Source: CAIRDP01 sp037138335 (GTDB lineage: Bacteria; Bacteroidota; Bacteroidia; Bacteroidales; FEN-979). From it: DNA of 64,000 bases. Shown one piece after another: positions 54,769 to 63,945 of the stretch (positions are counted from its first letter, which is position 1; each line of letters begins with the position of its first letter). The notes beneath the pieces are model-generated. The model was given only the letters and a program-made list of their open reading frames with translations, had not been told where the DNA came from and ran no database searches. Location: positions 55,120 through 119,119 of the forward strand of contig JBAXIO010000014.1 in NCBI GenBank assembly GCA_037138335.1, read 5' to 3'. The position numbers and the translations under genes were made by a program.

Positions 54769-55842
54769 TTATTGTTCCTGAACTGGTTTCTTATGCTGAA
54801 GATGGAGTTTAGCTTCTGCCGGAGTTCCCAAAAGTATTGCGATCCATCGGGTATTCTCATTCTGTTCCAGGATGATCTTAATGGTCATGGTGAGAGGAAC
54901 TGACAGGAACATGCCCACCGTTCCCAAAATAAACCCCCAGAAGAGAAGAGAAAGGAATACAACCAGAGTTGAAAGACCAAGGCCTTTTCCCATGATCCTG
55001 GGTTCAACAAAATTTCCAAGAACATTGTTGATAAGCAGAAACGAGCCCAGAGTCCAGAGTGCACCACCTAATCCGAATTGTACCAAGGCAAAAAGAACTG
55101 CCGGAATCGCAGCTAGGATGGACCCAATATTCGGAATATAATTCATAAGAGCTGCAATCAGTGCCCAAAGCAAAGGATAATCAACCCCGATGATCAATAA
55201 TGCTATGTAGATAAAAATCCCAATTGATAAACACACCAAGGTCTTAATCCCAAGATAGTGACGGATATTTTGTGTAATGATCGAAAAATAAGCAATGGAT
55301 TCATCCGATCCACTCAGAATTGCTTTTGCTTTAACAGCAAAACTACCGAATTCCATAAGAATAAATAAAGTGATAAGGAAGATCAGGAAGGTATTCCCCA
55401 TCATATTTAACAGTCCATTTACAGCGCTTGCGGTAAATTCCAGTATCCTTGCCGGTTGAATAAACTTTGATACCTCATCAGGCTGGATTTTCAACCCTTT
55501 CTCATTTAAAAATTGAATAAATGAGTTGCTGATTGTCGTGAGAGTAGATTCATATTTTGAAACATTGCCAGTAAAGGAGGATACTGTTCCTCCGATCAGG
55601 AAAGCAAATCCGGAGAAAAGTATCACTAATCCTGATATTACGACGATAAGCGCGAGCCATCTTGGCATTCTCTTTTTCTCAAGCCAGGAAATGGGTTGCG
55701 CACAAATGATACTTATAAATAGCGCGAGTAAAAACGGAGTGATGATGGCTTTTGCATAAATCAATCCTGCAATTATAATTATCAGTGCAGCGACTTTTAT
55801 AACGGAAGAACCCTCCAATGATCTAATACTCTTGTTAATCAT
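54769..55842 (-). CDS. AI-2E-family transporter (permease)
   Basis: 357 residues with about eight transmembrane helices: VAALIIIIAGLIYAKAIITPF, LALFISIICAQPISWLEKK, FIYIALLIIGVDYPLLWALI, and the signature LMNYIPNIGSILAAIPAVLF. The family was named for autoinducer-2 export but its members also move other solutes, including Na+/H+ exchange. There is no clear regulator or partner here. It is followed on the minus strand by the flippase gene. Confidence 0.9.
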   Translation of the reverse strand: MINKSIRSLEGSSVIKVAALIIIIAGLIYAKAIITPFLLALFISIICAQPISWLEKKRMPRWLALIVVISGLVILFSGFAFLIGGTVSSFTGNVSKYESTLTTISNSFIQFLNEKGLKIQPDEVSKFIQPARILEFTASAVNGLLNMMGNTFLIFLITLFILMEFGSFAVKAKAILSGSDESIAYFSIITQNIRHYLGIKTLVCLSIGIFIYIALLIIGVDYPLLWALIAALMNYIPNIGSILAAIPAVLFALVQFGLGGALWTLGSFLLINNVLGNFVEPRIMGKGLGLSTLVVFLSLLFWGFILGTVGMFLSVPLTMTIKIILEQNENTRWIAILLGTPAEAKLHLQHKKPVQEQ

Positions 55843-55979
55843 TTCAAAATTGTTTTACGGAGTTTAACAGAGTTGACTCCTTCATTGATGACAAAGTTCA
55901 ACTTTTTTCAATTTACTCGTTTTTAATATAGAATTTTTTTTATAGCCGTCATGGAATTTACATGCAACAATTCACCAAC

Positions 55980-56017
55980 AAAAAACCACTTACGAAATTT
56001 TCATAAGTGGTTTTTTT
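55980..56017. terminator. Bidirectional rho-independent terminator after tRNA-Val
   Basis: An inverted repeat CCACTTA (55986-55992) with TAAGTGG (56004-56010), extended by GAAA/TTTC, flanked by A5 on one side and T7 on the other. It lies directly 3' of the tRNA on the minus strand. Confidence 0.8.
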
Positions 56018-56021
56018 GAAG

Positions 56022-56096
56022 TGGGAGCAACAGGATTCGAACCTGTGACCCTCTGCTTGTAAGGCAGATGCTCTGAACCGGCTGAGCTATGCTCCC
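56022..56096 (-). tRNA. tRNA-Val (anticodon UAC)
   Basis: 75 nt on the minus strand. Acceptor stem GGGAGCA pairs with TGCTCCC, followed by discriminator A; CCA is not encoded. The anticodon stem TCTGC/GCAGA encloses loop CTTACAA, giving UAC, which reads GUA and other valine codons. The T arm is ACAGG-TTCGAAT-CCTGT and the D arm is AGCTCAGCCGGTTCAGAGC. A consensus promoter lies 15 bp upstream and a terminator follows. Confidence 0.95.
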
Positions 56097-56110
56097 TTAA
56101 TTCGAGGGTG

Positions 56111-56139
56111 CAAAAGTACGAATTTTTTTCATATCCCAA
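56111..56139 (-). promoter_or_regulatory. Promoter of tRNA-Val (TTG-N18... TACTTTTG, minus strand)
   Basis: TTG (56137-56139, minus) and TACTTTTG (56111-56118, minus) are 18 bp apart, matching the consensus; the -7 element lies 14 bp before the tRNA 5' end. Confidence 0.65.
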
Positions 56140-56177
56140 TAGGCCTGGCTATAATTTTCGATCTAAATAATTCTCGC

Positions 56178-56185
56178 TACATTTG
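56178..56185 (+). promoter_or_regulatory. -7 element TACATTTG before tamL
   Basis: A full TAnnTTTG match. Transcription would start near 56190, downstream of the first possible TTG codon at 56187, which argues for the later start at 56211. Confidence 0.5.
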
Positions 56186-56210
56186 TTTGCCATTCTTAAT
56201 TTCCTTTGAC

Positions 56211-58568
56211 TTGAAGCCATTACAAATTCGGCCGTGGATCTGTTTTACCTGCATACTGATGATCCTTACTGCTTGTAATGTCACTAAAAACCTGGGGCCA
56301 AAGGAATACCTTCTCATACAGAACAAATTCAAGATCAATACGATGAAGGTGTCTGCGGATGACCTTAGCGGGTACCTCCAGCAGCAGCCGAATAAAAAAC
56401 TGTTCGGCCTTTTCAGGACTAATATTGCCTTATACAACTGGGGCTGCAAAGGAAAAGACAGCAAATTCAAAAAGTGGCTCAGGAATACGGCTGGGGCAGC
56501 CCCTGTATTGCTTGACACGAGCCTTGCCGTAATGGCTTGCAAACAAATGACGATATACCTGGCCAATAAAGGGTATTTCAATTCAACAGTCAGGGATACC
56601 GTGGTAATTAACAAGAAAAAAGCGAGTGTCCATTACCACGTAAAAACCACTACCCCCTATAAAATCATAAAAATCGAATATGCCATACCTGACACCATGG
56701 TAGCCCGGTTTATATATAAGGATACTTCCAAATCCCTGGTAAAGCCGGGTATGAATTTCGATGCTTATAAACTTGACGATGAGCGCACGCGGATTGCCAC
56801 CAACCTTAATAATAAAGGGTTTTACAGGTTCACGACAAATTATATAGCATACCGGGTCGACAGTGCACTTGGCCAGCGTAAAATGGATGTTACTATTGAA
56901 ATCACCGACCCGGTTGTTCCTTCAGTCGACGACCCGGCCATGATGGTTGCAGTTCCCCATAAACGCTATTACATCAACCGGATGTATATCTATCCTGAGT
57001 TTGACCATCTGGCCGGTGATTCCATTAAATACGACACACTTCTTACTGAGTTTGAAGGACCGAAGAAAGAAAAATCGAAGTATAGTTATTATTTCCTGTA
57101 CGACACTAAAATGTCGATCAAGCCCCGGACCATAACCCAATCGATTTTTGTGGAGCCGGGAAGTTATTACAGCCTTGATCTGGTCAACGAAACATACAGC
57201 CGCCTCGCCGGCCTGCAGGTGTTCAAATACATCAATCTTCGTTTTACCTCATCAGAATCAAAAAGGGATACTTCCAAAAAGTATGCCGATCCCATCGATT
57301 GCAGGGTGCAGCTTTCAAGATCACCGGGCCATTCCTTCTCCGTTTCTGCCGACGGCACAAATTCGGCAGGCGCTTTTGGCATGCAGGGAGGGCTCACTTA
57401 CTCGAACAGGAATATATTCAGGGGAGCTCAGCTTCTCAGGTTAGGCCTCAGCCTTTCGGCCCAAACCCAGCCTCCGCTGTATGCTGACCAGCCTAAAAGG
57501 TTATTTAATGTTCTCGAGATCGGGCTCAGCGCCAGTCTTACCTTCCCCCAGTTTCTCTTCCCGATAAAACCTGAACATCTGCCAAAGAAAATGAAACCGA
57601 AGACGACCATCAGCATCGGCTATAACTTCCAGAGGCAACAGGACTACGACCGTCATATCACCAACATGACGTTTGGATATACCTGGGTCCAGAACAGCCA
57701 GCTCAGCCAGACGATCAACCCGGTTGAAATCGCCCTTGTGAAAGTCTTCGGAGATGAATATTTCGACGATTATCTTGCCACGCTCACCGACCAGAGGTTA
57801 AAATACCAGTATACCGACCATCTTGTGGCCGGGTTGAGGTATACCCTTCAGTACACCAGCCAGAAATTGAACCGGCTCAATGATTATATCTATTTAAGGA
57901 CGAACTTTGAAACAGGCGGGAATCTTTTATATGGCATTGATAACCTTTTTAAGGCTCCGAAAAACAGTTCGGGTTATTATACCCTGCTCAATATTCAATA
58001 CGCCCAGTATGTGCGCCCCGATTTCGACATCCGCTATTATCAAAAAATAAACAAACAGCATACCGTTGTTTACCGCTTCTATGCAGGCATTGGGATTGCT
58101 TATGGAAATTCAATTGCCCTGCCTTTTGAAAAAGCATTTTTCGCGGGTGGTGCAAACGATCTGAGGGGGTGGAAAATGGGGTACCTCGGACCCGGTAGTT
58201 ATCATAACGACACTACTGCCGGGAATTACAACCAGTTTGGCGACATGCAGATCGAAGGAAATGTGGAATACCGCTTCCCCATATATAAAGTTGTTAAAGG
58301 TGCCTTGTTCCTTGACATGGGTAATGTATGGCTGATTAAACCCTCATCTGACCTCCCCGGGGGCGTAATAACCCTTTCAAACTTCCTGCCCGATATAGCC
58401 ATCAATGCTGGCATCGGACTCAGGCTCGACTTTAATTTCTTTATGATCAGGCTTGACCCCGCAATCCCGATCCGTGTTCCCTGGTATCCCCAGGGACAGC
58501 GCTGGTATTTTAACAAAATGCAATTACAGGATATTGTCTGGAATTTCGGGATTGGCTATCCGTTTTAA
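56211..58568 (+). CDS. tamL: TamL-like outer-membrane assembly lipoprotein (Omp85 family)
   Basis: 785 residues from TTG 56211; the first ATG (56259) would leave only five residues before the lipobox and TTG 56187 lies at the predicted transcription start. The signal peptide ends in a lipobox (ILMILTAC-NVTKN), predicting an N-terminal lipid anchor, as in the Bacteroidota TamA variant TamL. POTRA-like domains (about 35-300: YLANKGYFNSTVRDTVVIN; NLNNKGFYRFTTNYIAYRV) precede a C-terminal 16-strand barrel with the Omp85 motif ALPFEKAFFAGGANDLRGWK and terminal IVWNFGIGYPF. It inserts or assembles outer-membrane or surface proteins, usually with TamB, which is not in the window. Confidence 0.85.
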   Translation: MKPLQIRPWICFTCILMILTACNVTKNLGPKEYLLIQNKFKINTMKVSADDLSGYLQQQPNKKLFGLFRTNIALYNWGCKGKDSKFKKWLRNTAGAAPVLLDTSLAVMACKQMTIYLANKGYFNSTVRDTVVINKKKASVHYHVKTTTPYKIIKIEYAIPDTMVARFIYKDTSKSLVKPGMNFDAYKLDDERTRIATNLNNKGFYRFTTNYIAYRVDSALGQRKMDVTIEITDPVVPSVDDPAMMVAVPHKRYYINRMYIYPEFDHLAGDSIKYDTLLTEFEGPKKEKSKYSYYFLYDTKMSIKPRTITQSIFVEPGSYYSLDLVNETYSRLAGLQVFKYINLRFTSSESKRDTSKKYADPIDCRVQLSRSPGHSFSVSADGTNSAGAFGMQGGLTYSNRNIFRGAQLLRLGLSLSAQTQPPLYADQPKRLFNVLEIGLSASLTFPQFLFPIKPEHLPKKMKPKTTISIGYNFQRQQDYDRHITNMTFGYTWVQNSQLSQTINPVEIALVKVFGDEYFDDYLATLTDQRLKYQYTDHLVAGLRYTLQYTSQKLNRLNDYIYLRTNFETGGNLLYGIDNLFKAPKNSSGYYTLLNIQYAQYVRPDFDIRYYQKINKQHTVVYRFYAGIGIAYGNSIALPFEKAFFAGGANDLRGWKMGYLGPGSYHNDTTAGNYNQFGDMQIEGNVEYRFPIYKVVKGALFLDMGNVWLIKPSSDLPGGVITLSNFLPDIAINAGIGLRLDFNFFMIRLDPAIPIRVPWYPQGQRWYFNKMQLQDIVWNFGIGYPF

Positions 58569-58606
58569 TAATAAGTATTACTTTAGCAAAGAATTAACAA
58601 TTCAGG

Positions 58607-59401
58607 ATGTCAAACAAGATATCAACTTATATACGGTATTTTCAGGATTACTATAAACATAAGGAATACGGCTATTTTTTTACTGCAATTGGCTACCAGC
58701 TTTTCAAACGTCCCGTAAAGAAATCGGGAGAATACACAAGCAGCCTGGGCAAGTTTTATGTAAGAAAAGGGACTATTGATTTTCAATTCGCCAACTATGC
58801 CTACGAATGGGATGTCAAGCAATTTTTCCTTAAGCATTACAAGGAGTATTCAGTATTCCTCGACATAGGTGCAAATATCGGCATTTACAGTATCCTGATG
58901 GCTCAGAAGGGATTGCTTTGTCATGCATTTGAACCGATGCCCGACAATTACAAGGCTATGCTTACAAACATTGGTCTTAATAACCTGGAGAATAACATCC
59001 GCAGTCATAATTATGCATTAGGATGCGAGGATTGCACCAGCGAATTTATTTACGAGAAGATCAATACCGGGGCTTCAAGGCTTGCTTCAAATCCTTCCGA
59101 TTACGAAGGGCCTGAGAACAGTAAGGAGATCCTGAATTTAAATATCTTCAGGCTGGATGCAATTGCTGACCGGCTTGCAATTTCACCCGACGAGAAAATC
59201 CTGATCAAGATGGATGCCGAAGGCATGGAACATATGATCCTGCTCGGAGCCATAGAATTTCTGAAAACCCACAGGAACATCCTCCTCGTTATGGAAAAGA
59301 AGCACCAGACGATTTCCAGGTTAAATGAACTTCTTGCACTTACCTGTGAGTACGAATGCCTTCCCGTTGACAAATTCAATGTCGCTTACCGGAAGATCTG
59401 A
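58607..59401 (+). CDS. FkbM-family methyltransferase
   Basis: 264 residues. The SAM-binding motif is FLDIGANIGIYSILMAQKG, followed by CHAFEPMPDNYKAMLTNI (motif II), and the C-terminal ILIKMDAEGMEHMILLGA and LLVMEKKHQTISRLNELL, typical of the FkbM group. Members methylate sugars or other small molecules of surface glycans. It is 38 bp after tamL on the same strand; the start ATG 58607 is the first available. Confidence 0.85.
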   Translation: MSNKISTYIRYFQDYYKHKEYGYFFTAIGYQLFKRPVKKSGEYTSSLGKFYVRKGTIDFQFANYAYEWDVKQFFLKHYKEYSVFLDIGANIGIYSILMAQKGLLCHAFEPMPDNYKAMLTNIGLNNLENNIRSHNYALGCEDCTSEFIYEKINTGASRLASNPSDYEGPENSKEILNLNIFRLDAIADRLAISPDEKILIKMDAEGMEHMILLGAIEFLKTHRNILLVMEKKHQTISRLNELLALTCEYECLPVDKFNVAYRKI

Positions 59402-59507
59402 ACAGGACACAAGTAGCTTAGCGAAGCCTAAGCGAAGGATAACCGAAGGAAAGAAAATTTGATTTTTCTAAAAACACAACATTATCATAATTTGTTTCCT
59501 TATAGTC

Positions 59508-59540
59508 AAAAAAAAGACCGCCCTTGCGAGCGGTCTTTTT
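59508..59540. terminator. Rho-independent terminator between convergent genes
   Basis: GACCGC (59516-59521) pairs with GCGGTC (59530-59535), with an eight-base A run on one side (T8 on the minus strand) and T5 on the other. It lies between the FkbM gene and the convergent T9SS protein, and mainly serves the latter. Confidence 0.8.
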
Positions 59541-59560
59541 ACCATCAATCAATTTTCTGC

Positions 59561-62500
59561 TTATTGGATTACAACTTTCTGGGTCGAAACCTGTCCGTTG
59601 CATTCAATCCTTAAGAAATAAACACCTGCTTTAATACTGGTGGTATTAAGCTGTGCGGTGGAAGCGTCTACTGATTTCTCAGCAACCTTCTGGCCCATGA
59701 TGTTCATGAGGGCAAGTTTATCGATCGTGCGATCGGCAACCACCTTCAGGTAATCATGTGCGGGGTTCGGATATATATTAGCTACGATACCTGAGGCATC
59801 GTTGATGCCGAGGGTGCTCTTCTTTACAGTTGCGATGCAGAATTTACCGTCACTGTTTGGATACACAGTATTGTAATAAGCCCCATCAGTATTTTCAAGT
59901 GTAAAAGTAACATCGTACTCTTTGTTTTCCGAAGCGTTCCATGCCTTCAAGGTATATGCGTGGCCGGGTACAAATCCTTCCCCGGTTGTAAGAGTCATAA
60001 AGGCAGGAATGGGATTGCTGAAAGTGCCTGTTGTTGAAATAAGTTTAGTTGAGCCAACCAATTTATCACCGTCAAAAGCAGCGATCTCATCACCGGCTGT
60101 AAAATCAGAAGTTTTTACATAAATCGTAAACACTTTATCACCAGCATTTCCATTGACAATAAAATGAGATGTACTATAATCTTCATCAACTAAATCTCCC
60201 GATTTTGTTGTCTGGTAAACAAAATCAACACCTGCTCCCGGAGCAACAAAGAACTGGTAGGCCTGACCTGGAATTACATTGCCAATGTTATTAACCAATG
60301 TGCCTCCAATCATCCAGAACATACGACCATCAGAATTTTTGATGTAATTAACACTTGATGACAATGTTCCTGCAGTTATCAGTTGTTTGAATGCAGTCGC
60401 GGCGTTTACAGAATTGCCAAGTAAATTGCCAACGAACCAGAAACCAGGGGCAACATGAATGTTTGTGGAAGCATCATATCTTGTTCCGGTAATGATCAGT
60501 GAATTTGCAGAATTCATATAGAACATATATCCGGCTTTGTTATTCCATTTTCCACCAGCATAATATGTAATATTATTGGTCAAAGCAGTAGGAACAACCG
60601 GAGGTCCAGCAACATAATTTGTTGTTACACCGAATTGGGTTCCCCAATCATCCTGAACATATTGTAAAGGACTACCTGTATTGGCAGACCAGGTTCCGGG
60701 TCCGTTTCCAGCCCATAAATAATGTGTGGGGGGAATGATTTCCTGAAACAATGAAGCTGCAGGAGTAATATAGGATGATATCCAGTTAACACCCTGCCTC
60801 AAATAAATATTTTGCTGTACATTCGAAGGGTTATAATCAAGAAAATTCAGGGTCACAATTGAATATTTAGTCAATGTAGAAGAGGCATCCGGTGAGTGAT
60901 CTTTGTCGATCCAGGAACTGGTAGCATCGATTGAAAAGCTGCCTAATCCATAGTAATTAGTAGTACTTTTCTGATAACATTGAAAAGTATAAGCACGACC
61001 AGGAACAAAACCAGTTGAATTTGGAGGAGTAACCAATTTGAATGCAACCATATCATGATTCAGAGCTGTACCTGGAGTTAAAACTTCAACCAGTTTATAT
61101 TTACCTGCAATTGTTTGGGTTCCTCCATTGACATCAAAAATTGCAATTTCATCTCCAGCCACCAGATCATTACTCCCGATTCTTGCCTGGGCAAGATATA
61201 TAGTCCAGGTTTGCAAAGGATCACCGGAAACGGCATCAAAGTGCGAGTCGGCTGGTGTCAATGCAAGGTTAACACCATTTGTTGTAAGGCCGCTTGAAAC
61301 TAAGGTATTAGTACTTGAAAGGTTGTATGATCCTGTTTTTTGTGCCGTAACATAATAAGCGCCGTTTGACAAACTTCCTATAGTATAACTCCCATACATA
61401 CCTGTAAGTGCTGTTTGGGATTTTCCACTAGCATCAATAACAGTAACTAATGCTTGAACAATACCCGTGCCTGTACCTGCTTCAGTAATATTACCACTTA
61501 TTGCTCCGGTTGGTGATAAAGCTTCTGGATAAGGTCCGGCATTATGAATTCCATATGATGCCTTTGTTAATGTTGTATACCCCGCTTTACTTATAACCAG
61601 AGTATAATTTCCATCTGCAACATTGGATAAGGTGACTTGTCCGCTTGCGTTGGTCAAACCTGAAAAAAGGACAGTGCCGTTTTTAAGAAGTTGAACATTT
61701 GCTCCGTTTATATACGAAGTCGCGCCTGACCAGGAATCATTAATTGTAAATTGTGCGTTATAGGCTGAAACCCCGAAATCCAGGCTTGTTACACTATGAA
61801 CATATAAACCTGCACCCGGAAATGTATTTTCTAAATAACAAACACCGTCAATATTAAAACGTGCAGGAGTGACATCAGTATATGCAGTATATACTGCCCC
61901 AACCAGTTTCCACAATTTATAGTAAGAAACATTACCTGATGAATAACCAGCAGGGAATTGATTGCCACCCGGAATAGCAGCTAAAGTGGAATAAGCGATC
62001 AGTTTGTTTGCAGGATCAAAAACATTACTTGTAACTAAACCAGATGTAAAAATAATAACTCCAACACATTGAGTGCATGCTAAGTCATTGTAAATAGCAA
62101 TCTGATCACCATCTCCAAGTTGAGTACCACTATAAGAAGCGCTTGACAGAAACTGCTCCCAAAGCGGAAAACCTCCGTTGCCACCTTCAAAACCAGCTTT
62201 ATTAAAAATAATAAAGAGGTTTTTGGTGTAAGAACCAGACCCAAGAGTTGATATTACTTCAGGAAGACCGTAAAATAGGTTTACAGATGCTCTTACACTA
62301 TAAGTTTCCCCTGTTGCTAAATCTGGCAAACCGCCAAAGGCATACTGCAGACTTGTATTTGTATAGGCAGAATATGTTCCGATCACATTTCCAGCCTTAA
62401 TTTTTTGAGCTACAATCTGAATTCCCGAAGGACCAATAGGGTAATTAGTGGAATTCGAGGAGATGGTTAACGTCCCCGAAATACTCACCGCCGAATAGGA

Positions 62501-62575
62501 GTAGCTGCTTAACAGCATACCGGCTATCGCCAGAAACACTGCTAATAATTTGAATTTTTGTAATTGTTTTTTCAT
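59561..62575 (-). CDS. Large exported T9SS type A protein with repeated surface domains
   Basis: 1004 residues. Signal peptide about 1-29 (LLAVFLAIAGMLLSSYSYS). Three copies of a domain with the motif GDxIAIxD and FVPGxAYTxxxY: around residues 155, 475 and 825 (for example LVAGDEIAIFDVNG and FTAGDEIAAFDGDK). Between them lie carboxypeptidase-regulatory-like folds (GAISGNITEAGTGTGIVQAL; NGAYYVTAQKTGSYNLS) and an Ig-like part. The last 80 residues form a T9SS type A domain (ANIYPNPAHDYLKVV; ALMNIMGQKVAEKS; AGVYFLRIECNGQ). It is likely secreted and surface-displayed; the repeated modules suggest ligand binding or adhesion. It has its own promoter at 62642-62672. Confidence 0.85.
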   Translation of the reverse strand: MKKQLQKFKLLAVFLAIAGMLLSSYSYSAVSISGTLTISSNSTNYPIGPSGIQIVAQKIKAGNVIGTYSAYTNTSLQYAFGGLPDLATGETYSVRASVNLFYGLPEVISTLGSGSYTKNLFIIFNKAGFEGGNGGFPLWEQFLSSASYSGTQLGDGDQIAIYNDLACTQCVGVIIFTSGLVTSNVFDPANKLIAYSTLAAIPGGNQFPAGYSSGNVSYYKLWKLVGAVYTAYTDVTPARFNIDGVCYLENTFPGAGLYVHSVTSLDFGVSAYNAQFTINDSWSGATSYINGANVQLLKNGTVLFSGLTNASGQVTLSNVADGNYTLVISKAGYTTLTKASYGIHNAGPYPEALSPTGAISGNITEAGTGTGIVQALVTVIDASGKSQTALTGMYGSYTIGSLSNGAYYVTAQKTGSYNLSSTNTLVSSGLTTNGVNLALTPADSHFDAVSGDPLQTWTIYLAQARIGSNDLVAGDEIAIFDVNGGTQTIAGKYKLVEVLTPGTALNHDMVAFKLVTPPNSTGFVPGRAYTFQCYQKSTTNYYGLGSFSIDATSSWIDKDHSPDASSTLTKYSIVTLNFLDYNPSNVQQNIYLRQGVNWISSYITPAASLFQEIIPPTHYLWAGNGPGTWSANTGSPLQYVQDDWGTQFGVTTNYVAGPPVVPTALTNNITYYAGGKWNNKAGYMFYMNSANSLIITGTRYDASTNIHVAPGFWFVGNLLGNSVNAATAFKQLITAGTLSSSVNYIKNSDGRMFWMIGGTLVNNIGNVIPGQAYQFFVAPGAGVDFVYQTTKSGDLVDEDYSTSHFIVNGNAGDKVFTIYVKTSDFTAGDEIAAFDGDKLVGSTKLISTTGTFSNPIPAFMTLTTGEGFVPGHAYTLKAWNASENKEYDVTFTLENTDGAYYNTVYPNSDGKFCIATVKKSTLGINDASGIVANIYPNPAHDYLKVVADRTIDKLALMNIMGQKVAEKSVDASTAQLNTTSIKAGVYFLRIECNGQVSTQKVVIQ

Positions 62576-62641
62576 ATGATTGATGGTTTTAAAATTTCAT
62601 AATTAATTATGAATAAAAGTCTATACACTTTTTCGATTATA

Positions 62642-62672
62642 CAAATATAAAACAAGATTTTAAACTATGCAA
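62642..62672 (-). promoter_or_regulatory. Promoter TTG-N20-TATATTTG (minus strand) for the large T9SS protein
   Basis: TTG (62670-62672, minus) and TATATTTG (62642-62649, minus), 20 bp apart, in an AT-rich region. The predicted start near 62637 leaves a leader of about 60 nt. Confidence 0.6.
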
Positions 62673-62752
62673 GTATATGTGTATAGAAATTTGGTAAGTG
62701 TAGCTTTTTTTAAGGTAAGTGTGAAAATCGCTATTTCCTGATAAAAAAAAGA

Positions 62753-62777
62753 GGGTGTCTCAAAAGTCGAGACACCC
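62753..62777. repeat. Terminal inverted-repeat-like hairpin GGGTGTCTC/GAGACACCC
   Basis: Nine-bp perfect arms with a seven-base spacer (AAAAGTC), A- and T-rich flanks. It may act as both IS end and terminator. Confidence 0.65.
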
Positions 62778-62872
62778 TTTTGTTATTTATAACTCTCTGA
62801 TTGTTAATAAATTAGTTCATAAGTTTTAGATGTAATTGTCTGATATTCTGCAAGATAAGCTTATATTGCAGC

Positions 62873-63436
62873 ATGAAACAGATCAAGCGAACGAACGTCA
62901 GGTTCAAAGAGTATGCGCAAAATCAACTGATGTTGATTCCCCTGTCTCTGGATGAGATGATAGAGTCAAATCATCCCGTGCGCATAGTTAATCAAGTGAT
63001 AGACCGGATCGACTTAGATCCGTTATTTGCCAGGTTCAAAGGAGGAGGTACCTCGAGCTACCATCCGAGGATGCTCTTGAAGGTATTGGTGTATAGCTAT
63101 CTGAGCAATATTTATTCGGGACGGCGGATGGAAGCTGCGTTAAAGGAGAATATCCATTTTATGTGGATATCGGGGATGAACCAGCCGGATCACAATACGA
63201 TCAATCGCTTCCGCGGTGAGCGTTTGAAGGGTATCCTCAAGCAGGTATTCCGTCAGGTCGTGGAGTTACTGGTTGCCGAAGGGCTGGTCAGTCTTAAAGA
63301 AGCATACCTGGATGGGACGAAAATCGAATCGAAAGCGAACAAGTATACGTTTGTATGGGGCCGATCCATCAAAACGAGCAAGGAACGGATCAAAAAGCAG
63401 ATGAACGACCTCGCCGCAGAGCAGCGAGGTATCTAA
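62873..63436 (+). pseudogene. IS1182-family transposase, 5' part (interrupted)
   Basis: The frame from ATG 62873 opens MKQIKRTNVRFKEYAQNQLM and continues LIPLSLDEMIESNHPVRIVN, the N-terminal (DUF772-type) domain, with MLLKVLVYSYLSNIYSGRRM and GMNQPDHNTINRFRGERLK, then the start of the catalytic domain, EAYLDGTKIESKANKYTFV (DGT motif). It stops at 63436, about 187 codons, where intact transposases run to about 450-500. The rest continues after the nested element, from about 63934 to the window end, where LEELWQYTQKIVQEELKD is typical of this family. Confidence 0.75.
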
Positions 63437-63945
63437 AACAGAGCCAACTGTTTACTTGTATGCAACACTGTGTATTCTTTTTCAAGACCCTGATCACGAA
63501 CGTACTTCGTAATACTCGTCTCATCACCAAATTTGCTGACCGTGTTGACGAAAAATCCATCAGTCCAGAATTCTCCGCCCCAAAGCTTGCTCTTCACCTC
63601 AGGATGCTTCTTGAAAATCTCTTTTGCAGTGAGACTTTTCAACATCGTAATAATCGCTGTTGGACTCATCTTTGGAACGCTCTGAATCAAAAAATGAACA
63701 TGGTCTTTGTCTGTCCCAATCTCCAAAAAATGAACCTCGTAGCGCTTCTCTATCTCCAAACAAACTTCTTTCAAGGTTTGATCAACTGCTTTGCTAAATA
63801 CCACTCTGCGATATTTGGCAGGACAAACAAAGTGATACAACAGAACAGAAACATTATGCGATTTATGTATGTACGCGCTTTCGCTCATACATACAAAGAT
63901 ATATTTTTTACGCCGCAAGCGGCGGGGAACTAACCCCTAAAGAGA
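63405..63945 (-). mobile_element. IS200/IS605-like element nested in the IS1182-like transposase
   Basis: Boundaries are approximate. Palindromic ends typical of this family lie on both sides: CCTCGC/GCGAGG near 63409-63430 and CCGC-AA-GCGG near 63913-63924. There is no terminal inverted repeat or target duplication, as expected. Confidence 0.65.
63433..63888 (-). CDS. tnpA: IS200/IS605-family TnpA transposase (Y1, HUH)
   Basis: 151 residues from ATG 63888 (a longer frame to 63918 is open but the family start MSESAYIHKSHNVSVLLYHF fits better). The HUH motif is in DKDHVHFLIQSVP and the catalytic Tyr in SITKYVRDQG. This enzyme cuts and joins single-stranded DNA at the palindromic ends, and moves without target duplication. 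It lies antisense inside the broken IS1182-like transposase. The full length and intact motifs suggest it may be active. Confidence 0.9.
   Translation of the reverse strand: MSESAYIHKSHNVSVLLYHFVCPAKYRRVVFSKAVDQTLKEVCLEIEKRYEVHFLEIGTDKDHVHFLIQSVPKMSPTAIITMLKSLTAKEIFKKHPEVKSKLWGGEFWTDGFFVNTVSKFGDETSITKYVRDQGLEKEYTVLHTSKQLALF

Noticed and set aside
63355..63933. A 192-codon plus-strand frame across the nested element
   Set aside because: It is antisense to the TnpA transposase, which has an intact HUH motif and catalytic tyrosine.
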